This document shows, one piece after another, positions 34,158 through 46,600 of a stretch of DNA of 64,000 bases. The DNA comes from Formicarius rufipectus (taxonomy: Eukaryota > Chordata > Aves > Passeriformes > Formicariidae). The translations under genes and the position numbers were made by a program. The stretch spans positions 248,001 to 312,000 of the forward strand of contig VXAU01002293.1 of NCBI GenBank assembly GCA_013399695.1, in the 5' to 3' direction. Each line of letters begins with the position of its first letter. Position 1 is the first letter of the stretch. Below the pieces are notes generated by a model. That model searched no databases. It was not told the origin of the DNA and saw only the letters and a list, made by a program, of their open reading frames with translations.

Positions 34158-37100
34158 AAGAAAAAGTCAGCGATGAAGAGGCAACAGCCCCATTGCTAAG
34201 CTGAAGCTGAAGCTTTTAATGGTCCCACAAGACCTGCAGACTGTCTGGTCCAACGAATAAGGGCTAAGAGCCAAGCCTTGAGCATGCAGATCTTGGATCT
34301 GTGGCACACCAGGCTGCATCAACCCTGACGAGGTCATCTGGATCACATGAATGCTTCAAGTCAAACAACTGAAAAAAAAATTATTTTTTCTTTCTTTTTT
34401 TCCTTTTTTTGTTCTTCATGTGAATCCCCAATGGAAGAAATCCACCGAACAAGCATGTTGATTTTGGCAAAGGCACACACAGTCACTCTGTTCTAAAGAT
34501 GAGCTGACACGTGCAGATTCACAGATTAGCCATTTCTAAAGGTTAATTAAATATTGCCATTGTTTTCCAAGCTATTAATGTATGTTATTCTATTTTTCTG
34601 TGTTAAAGAACATCTGGGTTTTGGAGTTTAAAAATATGCAACCCTTTGTCCCCCTTCAAAAAAGGTCTTATAAAACACACACGAAGTGTCTCCTTTAAAA
34701 ATATGGCATGACCGTCTTCAGAGTCACATTACAAAGTTGAGAAAAAAATCTTTGAAAAAATATTAGGAAAAATATTCTTCCATAGATCAAAACATTTGAT
34801 GTGCATTCTTGTCTGCTGAGCGTGTCTCAGAATTAGCTCACACACAGTAAATGAGCTGTAGGAGAGGTTCCTGGTATTAGTCAGCCCTTCATTATTTGCT
34901 GAAGTTACTGAAAGTGATTACATTCTGACATGTTCCTGCTCCATCCTTTGGTGCCAGGATGTATGATAGCCAGTTTTGTTTACAGTATCTGCACTGCTGG
35001 GTAAATTAAGTGGATCTGCACAGCTTTTCCTATCCCTGTGCTGTGCCCCTCCTCAGCAGTTTGGACTCAGTTTATGAACAGACTTGAGGTGAATGACAGA
35101 ATGAGTAGGATGAAGAGAATGGAGGTGTACAAACCCTGACTTTGGTAGTTTTCTTGGTAGGGATGTAAATAACTACAAAAGATTCAAGTCAACCTTACCC
35201 TAGTGATCAGGCTTGGTAGCAGAAGCAAAGGAAAGCTAACCTTTGCTTGCAGCTTTATGCTGGTGTTCCTGTGATGCCTGAGACAAATCAGCTTCATTGC
35301 TTGCACCAAACCTCCTCGATTGCATCTCCATGCCCAGGCACTAGGCAGTCTGAAAAAGCAGAAGATAACATTTTCTCCTCTTTGCACAGATAATAGCAAA
35401 TACTTAAGATGCACATAAATAAAGGAATCCAATCCAGTATCTGCTTTGCCTCCATTTACTCTCTCTTAAGCAGGGACTATGACATAAAGGTAACTCTCAG
35501 GTGTGTGAGGAAGTTTAAATTACTGATGTAAAACAGTACTTGGAAGTTCTTAGTTGTAAGGAACAGATAAAGTATTTTTCTAAGAATGAGAATGGGATTT
35601 TTTATATTCCATGGCTATTCCTCATCAACAAGACTTTGAGCTAACCTTATGGTACCTATACTAATTAAAGTCCCATGCAAATCCTGAAGAAAAGATTAAC
35701 CATCTCTGAAACTGATTGTGGTCCCAACAGTGTTTAGGTCCCAGTCATCAGCTAGGGTATAGTTTCACCAACTTAGTGGCAATAAGTGAACTAAACCTGC
35801 TGATGATACAAACCACAGACCAATGATTGTCTAAATCACATCCTTCTGCATGACTTTATTACCTTTGCAGCCAAACTGCAGCAGTATCTTATCCCTTTCC
35901 CATCTCCTTTCTAGGATAGCAACTGTGGTGGATGACTTCCTCTGTTTACCTAATGATACTACCAAGAGATGAAGGGAGACCTGCATTGCCTTCTGCATCC
36001 CCCCCTAAGGTAGCAAGGGACAGAAAAGCAAAGGTGTAGAACTGATGGTGATAGGTAAGTCTGGCTTGGAGCAAGACCAACCAGCATTTACAGTGTACCT
36101 ACAATATCCTGTGCTACAGTGCACTTAGTTGTCTGTTCTCTATACCACCACGTGGAGGTGGTTTCTTTAGCCTACTGCCCAGTGCTATTACATCCAGTCC
36201 TTCCTGATCCTGCTGGGATCACAACAGCCAGATGAAATTGGAGTAACTCTGTTATTTATTTCTGTCATGTTCTGCTTGGAAGGTTTGATGATTCCTCCTG
36301 CCAGGCATTTTACTAGTCAACAAAAAGTTACCCATATTGCAGTGCTTGTTCTGACCTGTGAGTTAGCAAACAATAAATCTTAATTACACTTAAATGCTAG
36401 AAATCTGCAATGAATGAGTCCACATTAGTCAGTTGTGAATTGGTCCTGACTTCTGCCGCTGCTTTGGCTGGAGATGCAGCTGCAGGAATACATAAATTAG
36501 TTTTGGATTTGTTTGTGCCCGTACAATCAGTTGTAGTTGTTCCTTAAGAGCATTTCCAGTATTAGTGAGCTTACTGACATTCATCCTATTAGCATCTCTG
36601 ATGCAGGTGCCATCTGGAAAGTTTTGTTTTAAAGGACTTTTAGTATTGTACTTAGGTTAATAAGAAAGAGTTATTTTTAAATATCGCGGCAGTTTTCCAG
36701 AGTGCAGCTCAGTCTCGTGACATCTGCTCAGTGGATACTTGTTACCTTTGGGTTTCTTGAATGAAACCTTCTGAATAACCTTTTTGTTAGCAATCCGCTT
36801 TATAAGCCCTGCAATGAAATAGTGTTGGAGTGCAAATGGAGTTGCTAGCAGAGGGCATTTTGTGTGCTGTAACAAGCTCTTTGGTATTCCAGCACTTACA
36901 TGACGTAACATTCAATAAAATCACCCAGTTTTGCTCCCAGTTTCTCTCTTTGTGAGATTCTGCCATCTTTATTCAAGAGTGGGAGCTCAGTTGACAGCCC
37001 AGCCCTGCTTAGTGGATGTGGTGTGGTTCCCACTTTGGAAACAGGGATCTGGGGAAGATTTCCCTGCTGTGGCACAGGCAGCTCTATCACGTACTGTTTT

Positions 37101-40100
37101 AAACACTGCAATGAGGGCAATCTTAATTGACTGCTCCTACTGTTCAGGAGCATTGACAAATTACACGGGCTGAGTAATGGCTCATTTGCAATAAATGAAA
37201 GGAATCACCCACTCCATTTCCAAATTTCACCCATTCCAATATTTAGTATTCAACAGGAAAGTGATTCTATGGAAATCCTGTTGGTGAACAAAAGGGTTTT
37301 ATATATACTGAGCAAAGTGGGACCTATCGCCAGAAAAAAAAAATCTCATACCCTTCATGAAACTCACCTTTAGTAGTAGCTGACGGAGCATGGCTGGTAA
37401 CCCAAACTAGCTATTCAGCAACTGCCATAGATTAAACCAGAGCAGAAATGGTTTTTCAAAAGGATCAGCCGAAGCTGAGAATCCTGTTTGGGCATATCAT
37501 ATTCAATACATTAAGCCAAATTCTGCAGAATAAACAGCAAGAAAGTCACAAACATAAACCAAAATGAAGGAATTGAAATGGTCTTTACCTGTGAAACAGC
37601 AGTATAAGAACCAAGTGTTACTCTGAAGACTTAGTCAGGGCCAAAACCTCTGACTGGGTTGATTCTGGTGTGGCTCTACAGAAATCAAAACAGCACAAGT
37701 GCAAACAGAGGCTGAGCTGATTCACAATCCTAAATGTTTTACAATGCAGTGTAATTTCTACTCTGCCATACAGCCCGGATCTCTTAAAATGTAGCTGAGT
37801 AGAAATAAAGAAATATTATTCTCAGAAGCTGTTGCAGCTCTTCTGTAAGCACTAGGAAAATGCAGTCATTCTAGCTGAAAAAGCTGGAAACTCCAGATTT
37901 GTAAGTGTTCCCAGAATACAATCTGCAGAAATAAGACACAATTTTAGGAGGCTCCTAAAGCTGCAGAACCTTTACTAAAATAGGAAATAACACACAAGTC
38001 ATCAACATGTTGGACAAAGCACCAAAATAACCAGGTTCTGCTTCAGCTTCAATCAAAGAACACAGACTGAAGTCATAAAAATTATGTTTGGGAGTGGCAA
38101 TCGATAGTTTTCTGACCAAACCTTGGATTTAGGTTAATTTCTAAAGTAGGCAAAGTTGAATTAGTCTCGGAAGAATGTCACCAGTCAGTTGACACCAGTG
38201 TGATGCTGTCATTTTTTCACATGGGTCTTTTCTTCTGGTGTCACACCTGATTTTAATGGAATAGTTTACATGATAGAGTTTAAATAAAAGCCTTAGATGA
38301 GAGAGTTGAGAACAGCCATGTGGTTTAGAGGATAGCTTCTAGAAAAATGGACTTAAAAGTGAGGTAACAAACAAGTGATATAAGAAATATTATAAGAGAT
38401 ATTTTAGAAGTCTTGGGAACATTTATTCTGGATGCAAACCAAAATTTTTTCTCTGGCCACTGGGCAAGAGCACTCAGAATATATGAAGAATAATTAAATA
38501 AGCAGGTGGAATGTGCAAATCAGTTCAAACCAAGATGAACAAAGAGAGCTTGTTTTAAATAGAGAAATATTTTTGGTAGCAAGGTCAGATCAGTCAGTTT
38601 TGGGCTGTCTATAAAGAAAACTTTCCCCACTTGGACAAATGTATTTCCTCCCTTGCATTTCCACACTGAGTCAGGATCCGTAGGGATCCATGTCTCCAAG
38701 TGCTACTCAGCCAGGCAATAGCAGTGTCATCAGGTGCAGTGACTAGGTCTGGACAGAGTATCTGGCTGCAGAACTGTAAGATCAGGTCCAGGCAGTCCAG
38801 GAGCTGGATCAGAGGCTGATGACCATCTGTACAAATCTTTCAGCCAAAACTGCCTTGGCCAGTACAGAGCTGGAGAATGATCATGTCTTTGTCTCTTTTT
38901 GATCTTTCAAATTACCCTGAGATTCAGATGAGCTACTGGAAAGGCACAATACAGGGCTCAGAAGAAGAGAACAAATCCAGTAACAATCCTGGACCTATGC
39001 CTCCTTGGAGCAGAAGCTCTAATTCTTGGAGGCAAGAAAAGCTGTACTGGAGTCTTCCCACTGTCCCCTCCATATACAAAGTCTGTACTCACTACTTATG
39101 AACTGCCTCCTCAGGAGGGTGCTGCATTGTTTCAGACTCCTGGAGATGAAGGACCATTTGGATTCTCCAGGTGGATGTCACCCAGATCTGACTGTGAAGC
39201 CTTCATGAAGATCGTCTTTGGACATAAATCCATCTCAACTCTGTGAAGAGTCATTCTCATGAGGTTTGAGATCAGAATGCTTTTCAGGCCACTTCTGCAT
39301 CTCTCACCTCCAAGAAATTTGAATGTAATTTCATAACATAGTTCCTGGGCCAAAGTTCTATGACTACAAAGGTGATTTAAAAAATAGTGGTAAAATGTTA
39401 GTGATGCAGCTGTGATCACAGTCCTTATCAAGGAGAAGCTTTCCCATGTATTTTTATGTTCAAGCCACCAAGCCAGTTCTACAACAAGATGTGGCACCAA
39501 GAGTTTCCTGTCTATCCGATGTCTTATCTGAGAAACAACTGAGTTGACTCAGAGCTAATGAGGTTGCAGACTAAATCCATAAGTCAAATTCACATATGTT
39601 AGGTTGGCATGAGATCTAATAACGGGGTGTTGGAATAATTTTGATATCCACAGGAAGAGAAGCATTTGTAACAAAGGAAATATGCCAACCAGGAACTAAG
39701 ATTTTACTGATATGGAGTTAGTCATTAGCCCCATAGGCTGGGAAAGAATTAGTGATGGCTAACAGGATGCAGAGAGATGTGCATATTTATATGATCTGAA
39801 TGCCATGCATTCTTGGATGAGAACCTGCCACTGCTGGGAATTTTATAAAGATATTTTTGTTTATGAGAGGGCCAAATTACAAGATTTAGAGTCTACATTT
39901 GTTTGACCTGCCTCCAATCTACGCTGCTGCTCTTTTTTTTCTTGTCTCTCAGTCAAGAATTGACAAATTTGGCACTCAGTACAAACAGCAGATGTGACAA
40001 TGTCTAGTTTTTGTTTTAATGCCACCAATAGCCATTGAGGGTAAGGAAACTAAGCAAGAGCCACAAACACACCTACCTTTATTCTTGATTAGCTACACAG

Positions 40101-42134
40101 AGAAGTATACACCCCAGAACTTCTGCTGTTTTGAAAAACCCACACTTGGATATAGCCACCACTCTCCTACAGACCTGAAAAGCAACAGCAACCTTACAGT
40201 TGCTCCTAAAGCTTCTTGGGGGAGGAGAGCTGCAACGAGAGGTGAGAGGTACAAGTTCTGACCTGCTCCAGGAACAGGGACTGGAGGCGGTTCACAAGGA
40301 GACTGACAAGGCAAGGTGGAAAGAGGGAAGGAACAAACTGGTATATTTCCAAATGAAGAGGAGCTTCTGCCCAAAGCAAGATCCTTTGAAGAAAATGTGT
40401 AGGTAAGAAACATTAACCACTCATGAGAGATAAAGAATTGACACTGAATATTTACTCAACATAAAAATGTGTTCCTATATATCAGACATTGTAAAGCAAA
40501 CCTGGGACTACAGCTCACTTGTTATTCCCCAGTGTTATTCCCTCCTTTCTTATGCTTACCCAGCTGGGGGAGGGTGGGGNGCAAAAACACTATTAATGGA
40601 AAACAACTTTACTCAGTGGAACAAAGAAATGTCCACTGTTCCCGAATTTAGCTCCAAGAGACTGAAGAATGCAGGTAATTCCCAGCTGTCTGATACTCAT
40701 CTAAGTTTATTTTAGCCTAGGTGTCACAGTGGTGACACCACACTGACCATCACTCTGGTACCTCTTCTGATGTCTTCTCTGTGAATTAACAGTGGCATTT
40801 GATACAAGATCAAATGCTAATAACATCCCTTAGAGTGTGCCAGTACCACCTAACTCTACCAGAAGTATGCCCAAATTTGCAGGCTCTATCTGCAGATCCC
40901 AGTGATCCTACTGAGTGTTTTTGAATGCCAGCTTGACTCCCCACCATATCTTCAAACTACAAGTCTGTAGGCACACCTCTGGGCATGGCTGAATGCTGAG
41001 ATTCAAATATCAGCTAGGCACTCAGTAACAGCAGACTGTCCATAAGACTGATATGAAGATAGCAGGTGGATAAGGTACAGCATGGGCTATGTTTATGGCA
41101 CGCCATTTATCTGTTTTTCACAGTGCTCTGAAACTGCCTAGTCCAAAGGAAGACCATCAGCGTTCATCTCAAAGTGTTTAGTTAGCACTAAGTCTGAGTT
41201 TATTTTAGCTCTTTGTCTGTAAATCTGCTACAGCACACCACTTAAAACACCTTTTTTCCTTTGCAGCTTTTTTCCCTAGGCTGACCTCGAGACGTGTAGA
41301 TAGGGGAAACAGTGGCAGAGGAACAACGCTGCGCTTATCCGCTTCCTGCTGCTGACAGGCCTGCATGGGTTTACCTAAGGCTTGACCCCTATCTCTCCTG
41401 CACAGCTGCCCCAGCAGATGCTGTGCCCATCGTGGAGATGTGCTACTCATCAAGATAAAAGGAATAAGGATCTATCTCAAAGCACTTAGGTATGATTAAA
41501 TAAAGGAGGCCATTTCCTGTGCTGCTAATCTGGTGACTTTCAAAATCACTAACTTCACTTTTTTTTTTTTAAGTTACAATCTTTTAGTTCTCCTGGGTCT
41601 CCTCTATAGTTCTCCTCCTCCTTCCTGGGAAGGGGCGATCCACTTCATGATACAACAGTGGCTCACAGGGCTGATTAAACTGAACTCTGTGCAACACAAA
41701 CAGCAATTTTTCATGTACAAAATCAAAGAATTGTACTACTCTCTCTTTTGAGTTTTGCCTGGGTCAGGATACCCAATTAACCTGCAGGCTCTTGTACTGG
41801 CAGCTACCTGCTCTTCACTTTGAAATCAAGTCACTCTTCTGTTTTGGGAGCTCTGCTGCTCTGGAAGTCTTCCTGTCCTTTAATATGATAGAGCAAAGTA
41901 GAAGCACCTACTGTGAAAAAGTGAAAAAAACCAGACTCATTCAATATGGCCCCTTACTTCTTGTTTGAGTGTTACAGTCTGAAGTTCAATACCATCTTAA
42001 CTGCTTGGCCACTAAGAGACAGGGTATTTTAGGACTCTAATATCTGATGAGTATGTATGAAGTCAAGTAAGTCTCTAGGTTGTATCTGCCCACTCACAAG
42101 AAATACAAGGTTTAGACTTTGCAAGCTCCACACA
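34158..42134. other. Unique-looking non-coding DNA, about 8 kb
   Basis: No repeat family recognised over most of it, and no recognisable exon. A T/C-rich run occupies 34379-34411. 34500-34620 and 36410-36910 are AT-rich, low-repeat segments whose texture resembles conserved non-coding DNA, but conservation cannot be judged here. Small inverted repeats are TGACACCAG/CTGGTGTCA (38190-38198 with 38235-38243) and GGTGTCAC-AGTG-GTGACACC (40720-40739). An ambiguous base lies at 40580. Confidence 0.5.
40580..40580. other. Ambiguous base (n) in a G-rich run
   Basis: A single n lies inside gggagggtggggngc, again at a G homopolymer as at 15832. Likely unresolved base or run length. Confidence 0.9.
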
Positions 42135-42306
42135 GGGTTTTGTTTGTTTGTTTGTTGTTTTTTTTGGGGGGGTTGTTTTTTGTTTTTTGGTTGGTTGGTT
42201 GGTTGTTTTTTTTGTGGTTTTTTTTGTTGTTTTGGTTTGGTTTGGGGTTTTTTGTTTTTGTTTGGTTGGTTGGTTTTTTTGTTTTGTTTTGTTTTTGTTG
42301 GTGTGT
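42135..42306 (+). repeat. 172-nt pure G/T tract of TTTG/GGTT/TTTTG repeats
   Basis: From 42135 to 42306 the plus strand contains no A and no C. It is built from short TTTG, GGTT and TTTTG units and a G7 run. Open frames crossing it (up to 115 codons; Phe/Gly/Val-rich forward, Lys/Gln/Asn-rich reverse) are artefacts. The reverse strand is an A/C tract; the GGTT stretch could form two-tier G-quadruplexes. Confidence 0.95.
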
Positions 42307-43433
42307 CATTCACAGAAAATCAGATTACATACCTTGCTGGGCTTTCCTCATCAGGTACTAGATGCTGCATAAAATTTCCCATGGAAAGCTCTTATGTTTG
42401 GTAGATCTTTTTTCTTTTTTAATAAAAATCTCAGAATTTATATAGCTATCAGCATTAGAGCACGTCAGAGTGAGGGTCACCCCTAGTATGAAAGCAATCA
42501 AAGTCTACAGAAAACCATATGTATCTGATATTTCTCTGCTACAAAGTTTAGCACAGAATTAAGTTATTTACACACTGAGCCTGACTTTCCTTTTCTTACA
42601 CCATCATTGACATGGGTGCAAAAGGATGGTAAACCACTACCAAGTCAGCAGGGTGCAAGAAAATGGAGATTTAAGTTGCAGGTTCACAGATGTCCGTGTC
42701 TTTCAATATGTTTTTCTTTTCTATAAATACAAACTTTTAGTCAGAGCTAATGTATGATTTGAAGCTGGAGATTTAGGAAACAATGAAACAGCAAACCCAA
42801 TGTTCTTTACTCTTCCTCAGTCAGACTCAGCTCAGTGATTTCAAAATACATGCACTGCTTTGAAGTAGACATTTTTCCCCAACTTTTAAATTCATACATG
42901 AGTCACAGATTGTAAGGCTACGCCATAACTTAAAATGCAGTTGTATGTATGTATGTATGCATGCAGAGAATGCCCTGCACAGGCTGCATGGAGGCTGATT
43001 GCTAAATCTCCCAGAAACCTTAGCTTTTCTGCAGCCCAGAGCTTCTCATCATTAGAATTCCCCAGGTTTCCACCTCCTTCCTCAACCGCCATCTGGCCTG
43101 TCCACACTCCAGCTGTAGTCAGACATCCCTCACCACTTACACCTGATCTTTTGACTCTTCACACCTGAAACAATTCTCGCTTAATCTATCAAGGAATATG
43201 CATTTAGACAATCAGGGAGGCTCTTCCAAAAGCTATGAACAAATTTCCCAGCTTAAAATCATCTCTCCCTTTCCATGATATCCCAGGCAGTGTTAAAATG
43301 GAGGGGAAGATTTATTTGAGGAAGGAAATCTAAGTGCATTTCAATACCTCAGTGCATCCTGATGGAATAGTTTTTGTAAATGTTTGTACTTCTTTGGCAG
43401 ATGTTCTTTTGATACTTGCTGTTGGGATATTTT
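42307..43433. other. Non-coding DNA with a short TATG repeat
   Basis: (TATG)n occupies about 42942-42964. No other feature recognised. Confidence 0.6.
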
Positions 43434-43613
43434 CATGGAATCAAAGAATCATTAAGGTTGGAAAAGACCTCCAAGATCATCAAGTCTAACTTTTGATCAA
43501 ACACCACCACATCAACTAAAACACAGCACTAAGTCCCACATCAAGTAATTTCTTGAACACTTCCAGGGCAGATGACTCCATGACTTCCCTGTGAAGCCCA
43601 TTGCAATGCTTAA
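43434..43613 (-). mobile_element. CR1 LINE 3' end, antisense, well preserved
   Basis: Plus-strand text begins tggaatcaaagaatcatt and continues with aaggttggaaaagacctcc, aagatcatcaagtctaac, the 'caccaccacatcaactaa' block, gcactaagtcccacatcaag and cttgaacacttccagggc. This is the exact block order of an avian CR1 3' UTR read backwards, including two terminal octamers on the minus strand (attctttg, attccatg). It is the least diverged CR1 in the window, so probably the youngest. It is 5'-truncated near 43613 and non-coding. Confidence 0.93.
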
Positions 43614-46600
43614 CTGGTGTTTTGATTGGTAACTCCATCGTCACCTCCTGCTGGTTAGCTGACCAAAGTTTAATGTGCAAAGGAAGGTGGTGTCTACTCA
43701 GAAGGGCATTGTGGAAAAGGAGAGCAGCACAAGGAGTGCTCACAGGACCATCATGGAGTGTTGTAGATTGTCACTGATTTGTGGTGGGATGTGAGTTTGG
43801 AGAAGAAACTGCTGTGCTTTGAGCCTACCTTGCCTCAAAGCTTAAGGACCTTGTAACACACACCTTTTTTTTTTTTTTTTTCCCCCACTTTCCTGTTTCC
43901 TCTTTTATTTTCCATATTGAAAGATATGCTGGCATATTTTCAGTCTTTTGTCTACAAAACATGGAGAAGAGAACCCAGCAAACCTCTTTTTTAACACAAG
44001 CCTTTTAAAACTCTTCCAAACAGCAGTCTTTTTTTAGTTTATATCTCAGGTTAGAAAGAGTTGTTCTACATCAGCAAGAAATCTGTTATAGGTCAGACGC
44101 CAGCATGATTACAAGAGATGAGTAAACCTCAAAAGGCCTAAGATCTAGTTAAGTTTCCATGAAGCTGAACCTCTGGGGATCTTTTTTTCTCATTGGAGGA
44201 TCTGATTTTGAAACCACAAGTGGGAGTATTGTTTTTAATTTTATTTTCTGCTCCTGGTTTTTGGTAAATTTTGAGAGTGCAGAGGTGTTCAATCACTTTA
44301 ATGGACAAATAAAAAGTTTTTCAGCCTGGAAATATATTTGCTTGTTGTTTGTTTCTCATATTCACTTTTTTTGTCATTGAATATGGTGGCCTACCTCTAG
44401 ATGTCTGTTGCATGATAGACATATCATAGTCAAGAAAATCTGCCGCCTTACACTACTTTTGTGACTGCCCCAGCAGCCACAGAAATACACTCTGTTAAAA
44501 AAAAAACCACCACCTTCTACTCTTTTTTTTGCATTTTTTTTTATTAGAGGCCAGAGTCTGTTCTTAATTCCTGTTAGCCTGTCATTGACTTCCATGGAGC
44601 AAGTCCAGATGTACAATGGTCATCATTAAGAGTTGTTATATTACCAAGCTTATAGCAATAACTTAAGATTTGTTTTGCTGATGTTACTCCTCAATTTTTT
44701 TCTAGTCAGGTAAAACAAACTCTAAAGGAGATTTCTTCACTGGTCAGCCTGGAGAGCCTGCATCTGCCTCTCAGATCTTTCCCCTTTCCACCTTCCAGTG
44801 TGCCCAGTCTCCCCTCACCAGTCCTCTCTCACACACAACTGTTTTATAGTAATGGGGTCAGTAGAAAACACAGAGTTCAGCACTATAGAAGTGGAAACAG
44901 AAAGCAGCCATGGGCAATTAACCAGGGCTGTGACTGCTTGTGTTTGGTTCCTGCTTCCATTTCTGTTTCCATGGAAATGGACATCTGATCATTGGAAAGA
45001 AAGTAATTTTCTACTTCTCCTCACCTTCATATCAGCTGGACTATACAAACCAAATAAATCTAAACTTATCTAATTAAATGTGAATTTAGAAATCTTTTCA
45101 TTTCATTGAAATAAATTGGCAAAAACAACATTGCTTTTGAAGTACTCAGATGCTGTTGACTGTTCTTTGGGAAAGGAGTAGGTAAGTTTGTCCACCCTTT
45201 TTTGTTTTATAAGGTGTGGAAACATGCAAACATCCATCTTACCCTTTCCTCTGTGCTCTTGCCTGCCCATTAATATTGTTGTGCTGAACAGTACTCATCA
45301 CTTGCCCATTAGGGGTCATTTAAGCATAAATGACCTCCCTTACAGAGACTGTGTGGGTTAAAGACCTATTCTTTGTCTGACTGCTAAAGCTTTGAGGTTC
45401 ATTTGTATTGCAGAGCAGCTGCATAAAAAAGGATTCAAGCCCACCTTTAAAGGTCATATGGTCTCAGAGGAGGAGCTTTGACCTAGAAGGGTTTCCCAGG
45501 TGAAAAACTCAGGGTTTGGGAACAAAGGGGGAAAAAAAGTTTTTTAAGCCTTCACATTCCTATGAGCAACTCAGAAAGAAAAAACTTGTGTCTCTTGTAA
45601 ACAAAAATATTAGAGACTGAGCACTTCATTTCTCCTCTAGAGGTGAAGATGATCTGCAAATCTGCCAGACCTGTAGAGGATTAACAATAATTTTCAATAT
45701 GACTTCTGAAACAACAGATCAGTCACACAAAATCTTCAGGGCTGGCTTCAACAGAAATGTGCCGTGTCATGAATCCATATTCTTCCAGAAGTAGCCATGG
45801 CCTTTACTGATCAGACAATGAAGTCACAACTTGGAATAACCGACTAGTCTACCCATTTGTGTTACCCACCATAAGATGCTTCATACCTTTTTCTCAAAGA
45901 AGCCCTCTAATTCTGTTGAGCCCAATGAACTCATAAAAACTTGCTGACAAAATAGCACAAAATAGCAAAGCTGCTTGAATTGGCATCAGACTTTGCAATT
46001 TGTAGTGATTGAAAGTATAAATATCATTACTGTATTTATGCAAACGCAATATCAACAAATGGTTTGACTTCTAATGAGGTTCATTTTACATCAGGAACTG
46101 GCGGAATCTGACTTTTCCAGCATCTAGCGAAGTGTTAATTTCTAGAGTACAGTAACAAGAACAGTAAGAAAGCAAGCAATCAAAGCGGATCTATACAGGA
46201 TGGTAGATTTAAACCATTTAATTACTGTAGCCATAGTTGGTTATTGCTAATGCATGGATCACAAAAGCTTTGCTCCTGCCGAAATCAGTCAAGCGAGGGA
46301 GACCAGGAATTACAGATACTTCACCAATGTGAGGTATTTGGTCTGGTTCTTTAAAGTGCTTTCCTCCAGTGACAAAAGCCTCGTGCCTGATACTAATGCA
46401 CAATATGTAACAAATTTGCTTTAAAGAAAAGTAGCCTGCAACCTAATCACAGTCACTACTAAAGTATACTTCTTTAAATGGCTTGTATCAAACCGTTAAA
46501 TCATGACATAGATTTTTTTTTTCCAGTTTAAACTCATCTCTGTCACATGGATAAAGTATAGATGCAATTTTGTCAGATACTAGCATGTCTTGGGGAAGGG

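Noticed and set aside
39132..39500. 122-codon minus frame
   Set aside because: Starts at TTG, no recognisable family, and the region continues with scattered stops in all frames.
40720..40739. Perfect hairpin GGTGTCAC-AGTG-GTGACACC
   Set aside because: Noted as a possible dimeric factor site, but it matches no consensus exactly and stands alone.
42029..42404. Frames of 65-115 codons on both strands
   Set aside because: They are translations of the pure G/T tract, which cannot contain TAA, TAG or TGA on the plus strand and cannot contain many stops on the other.
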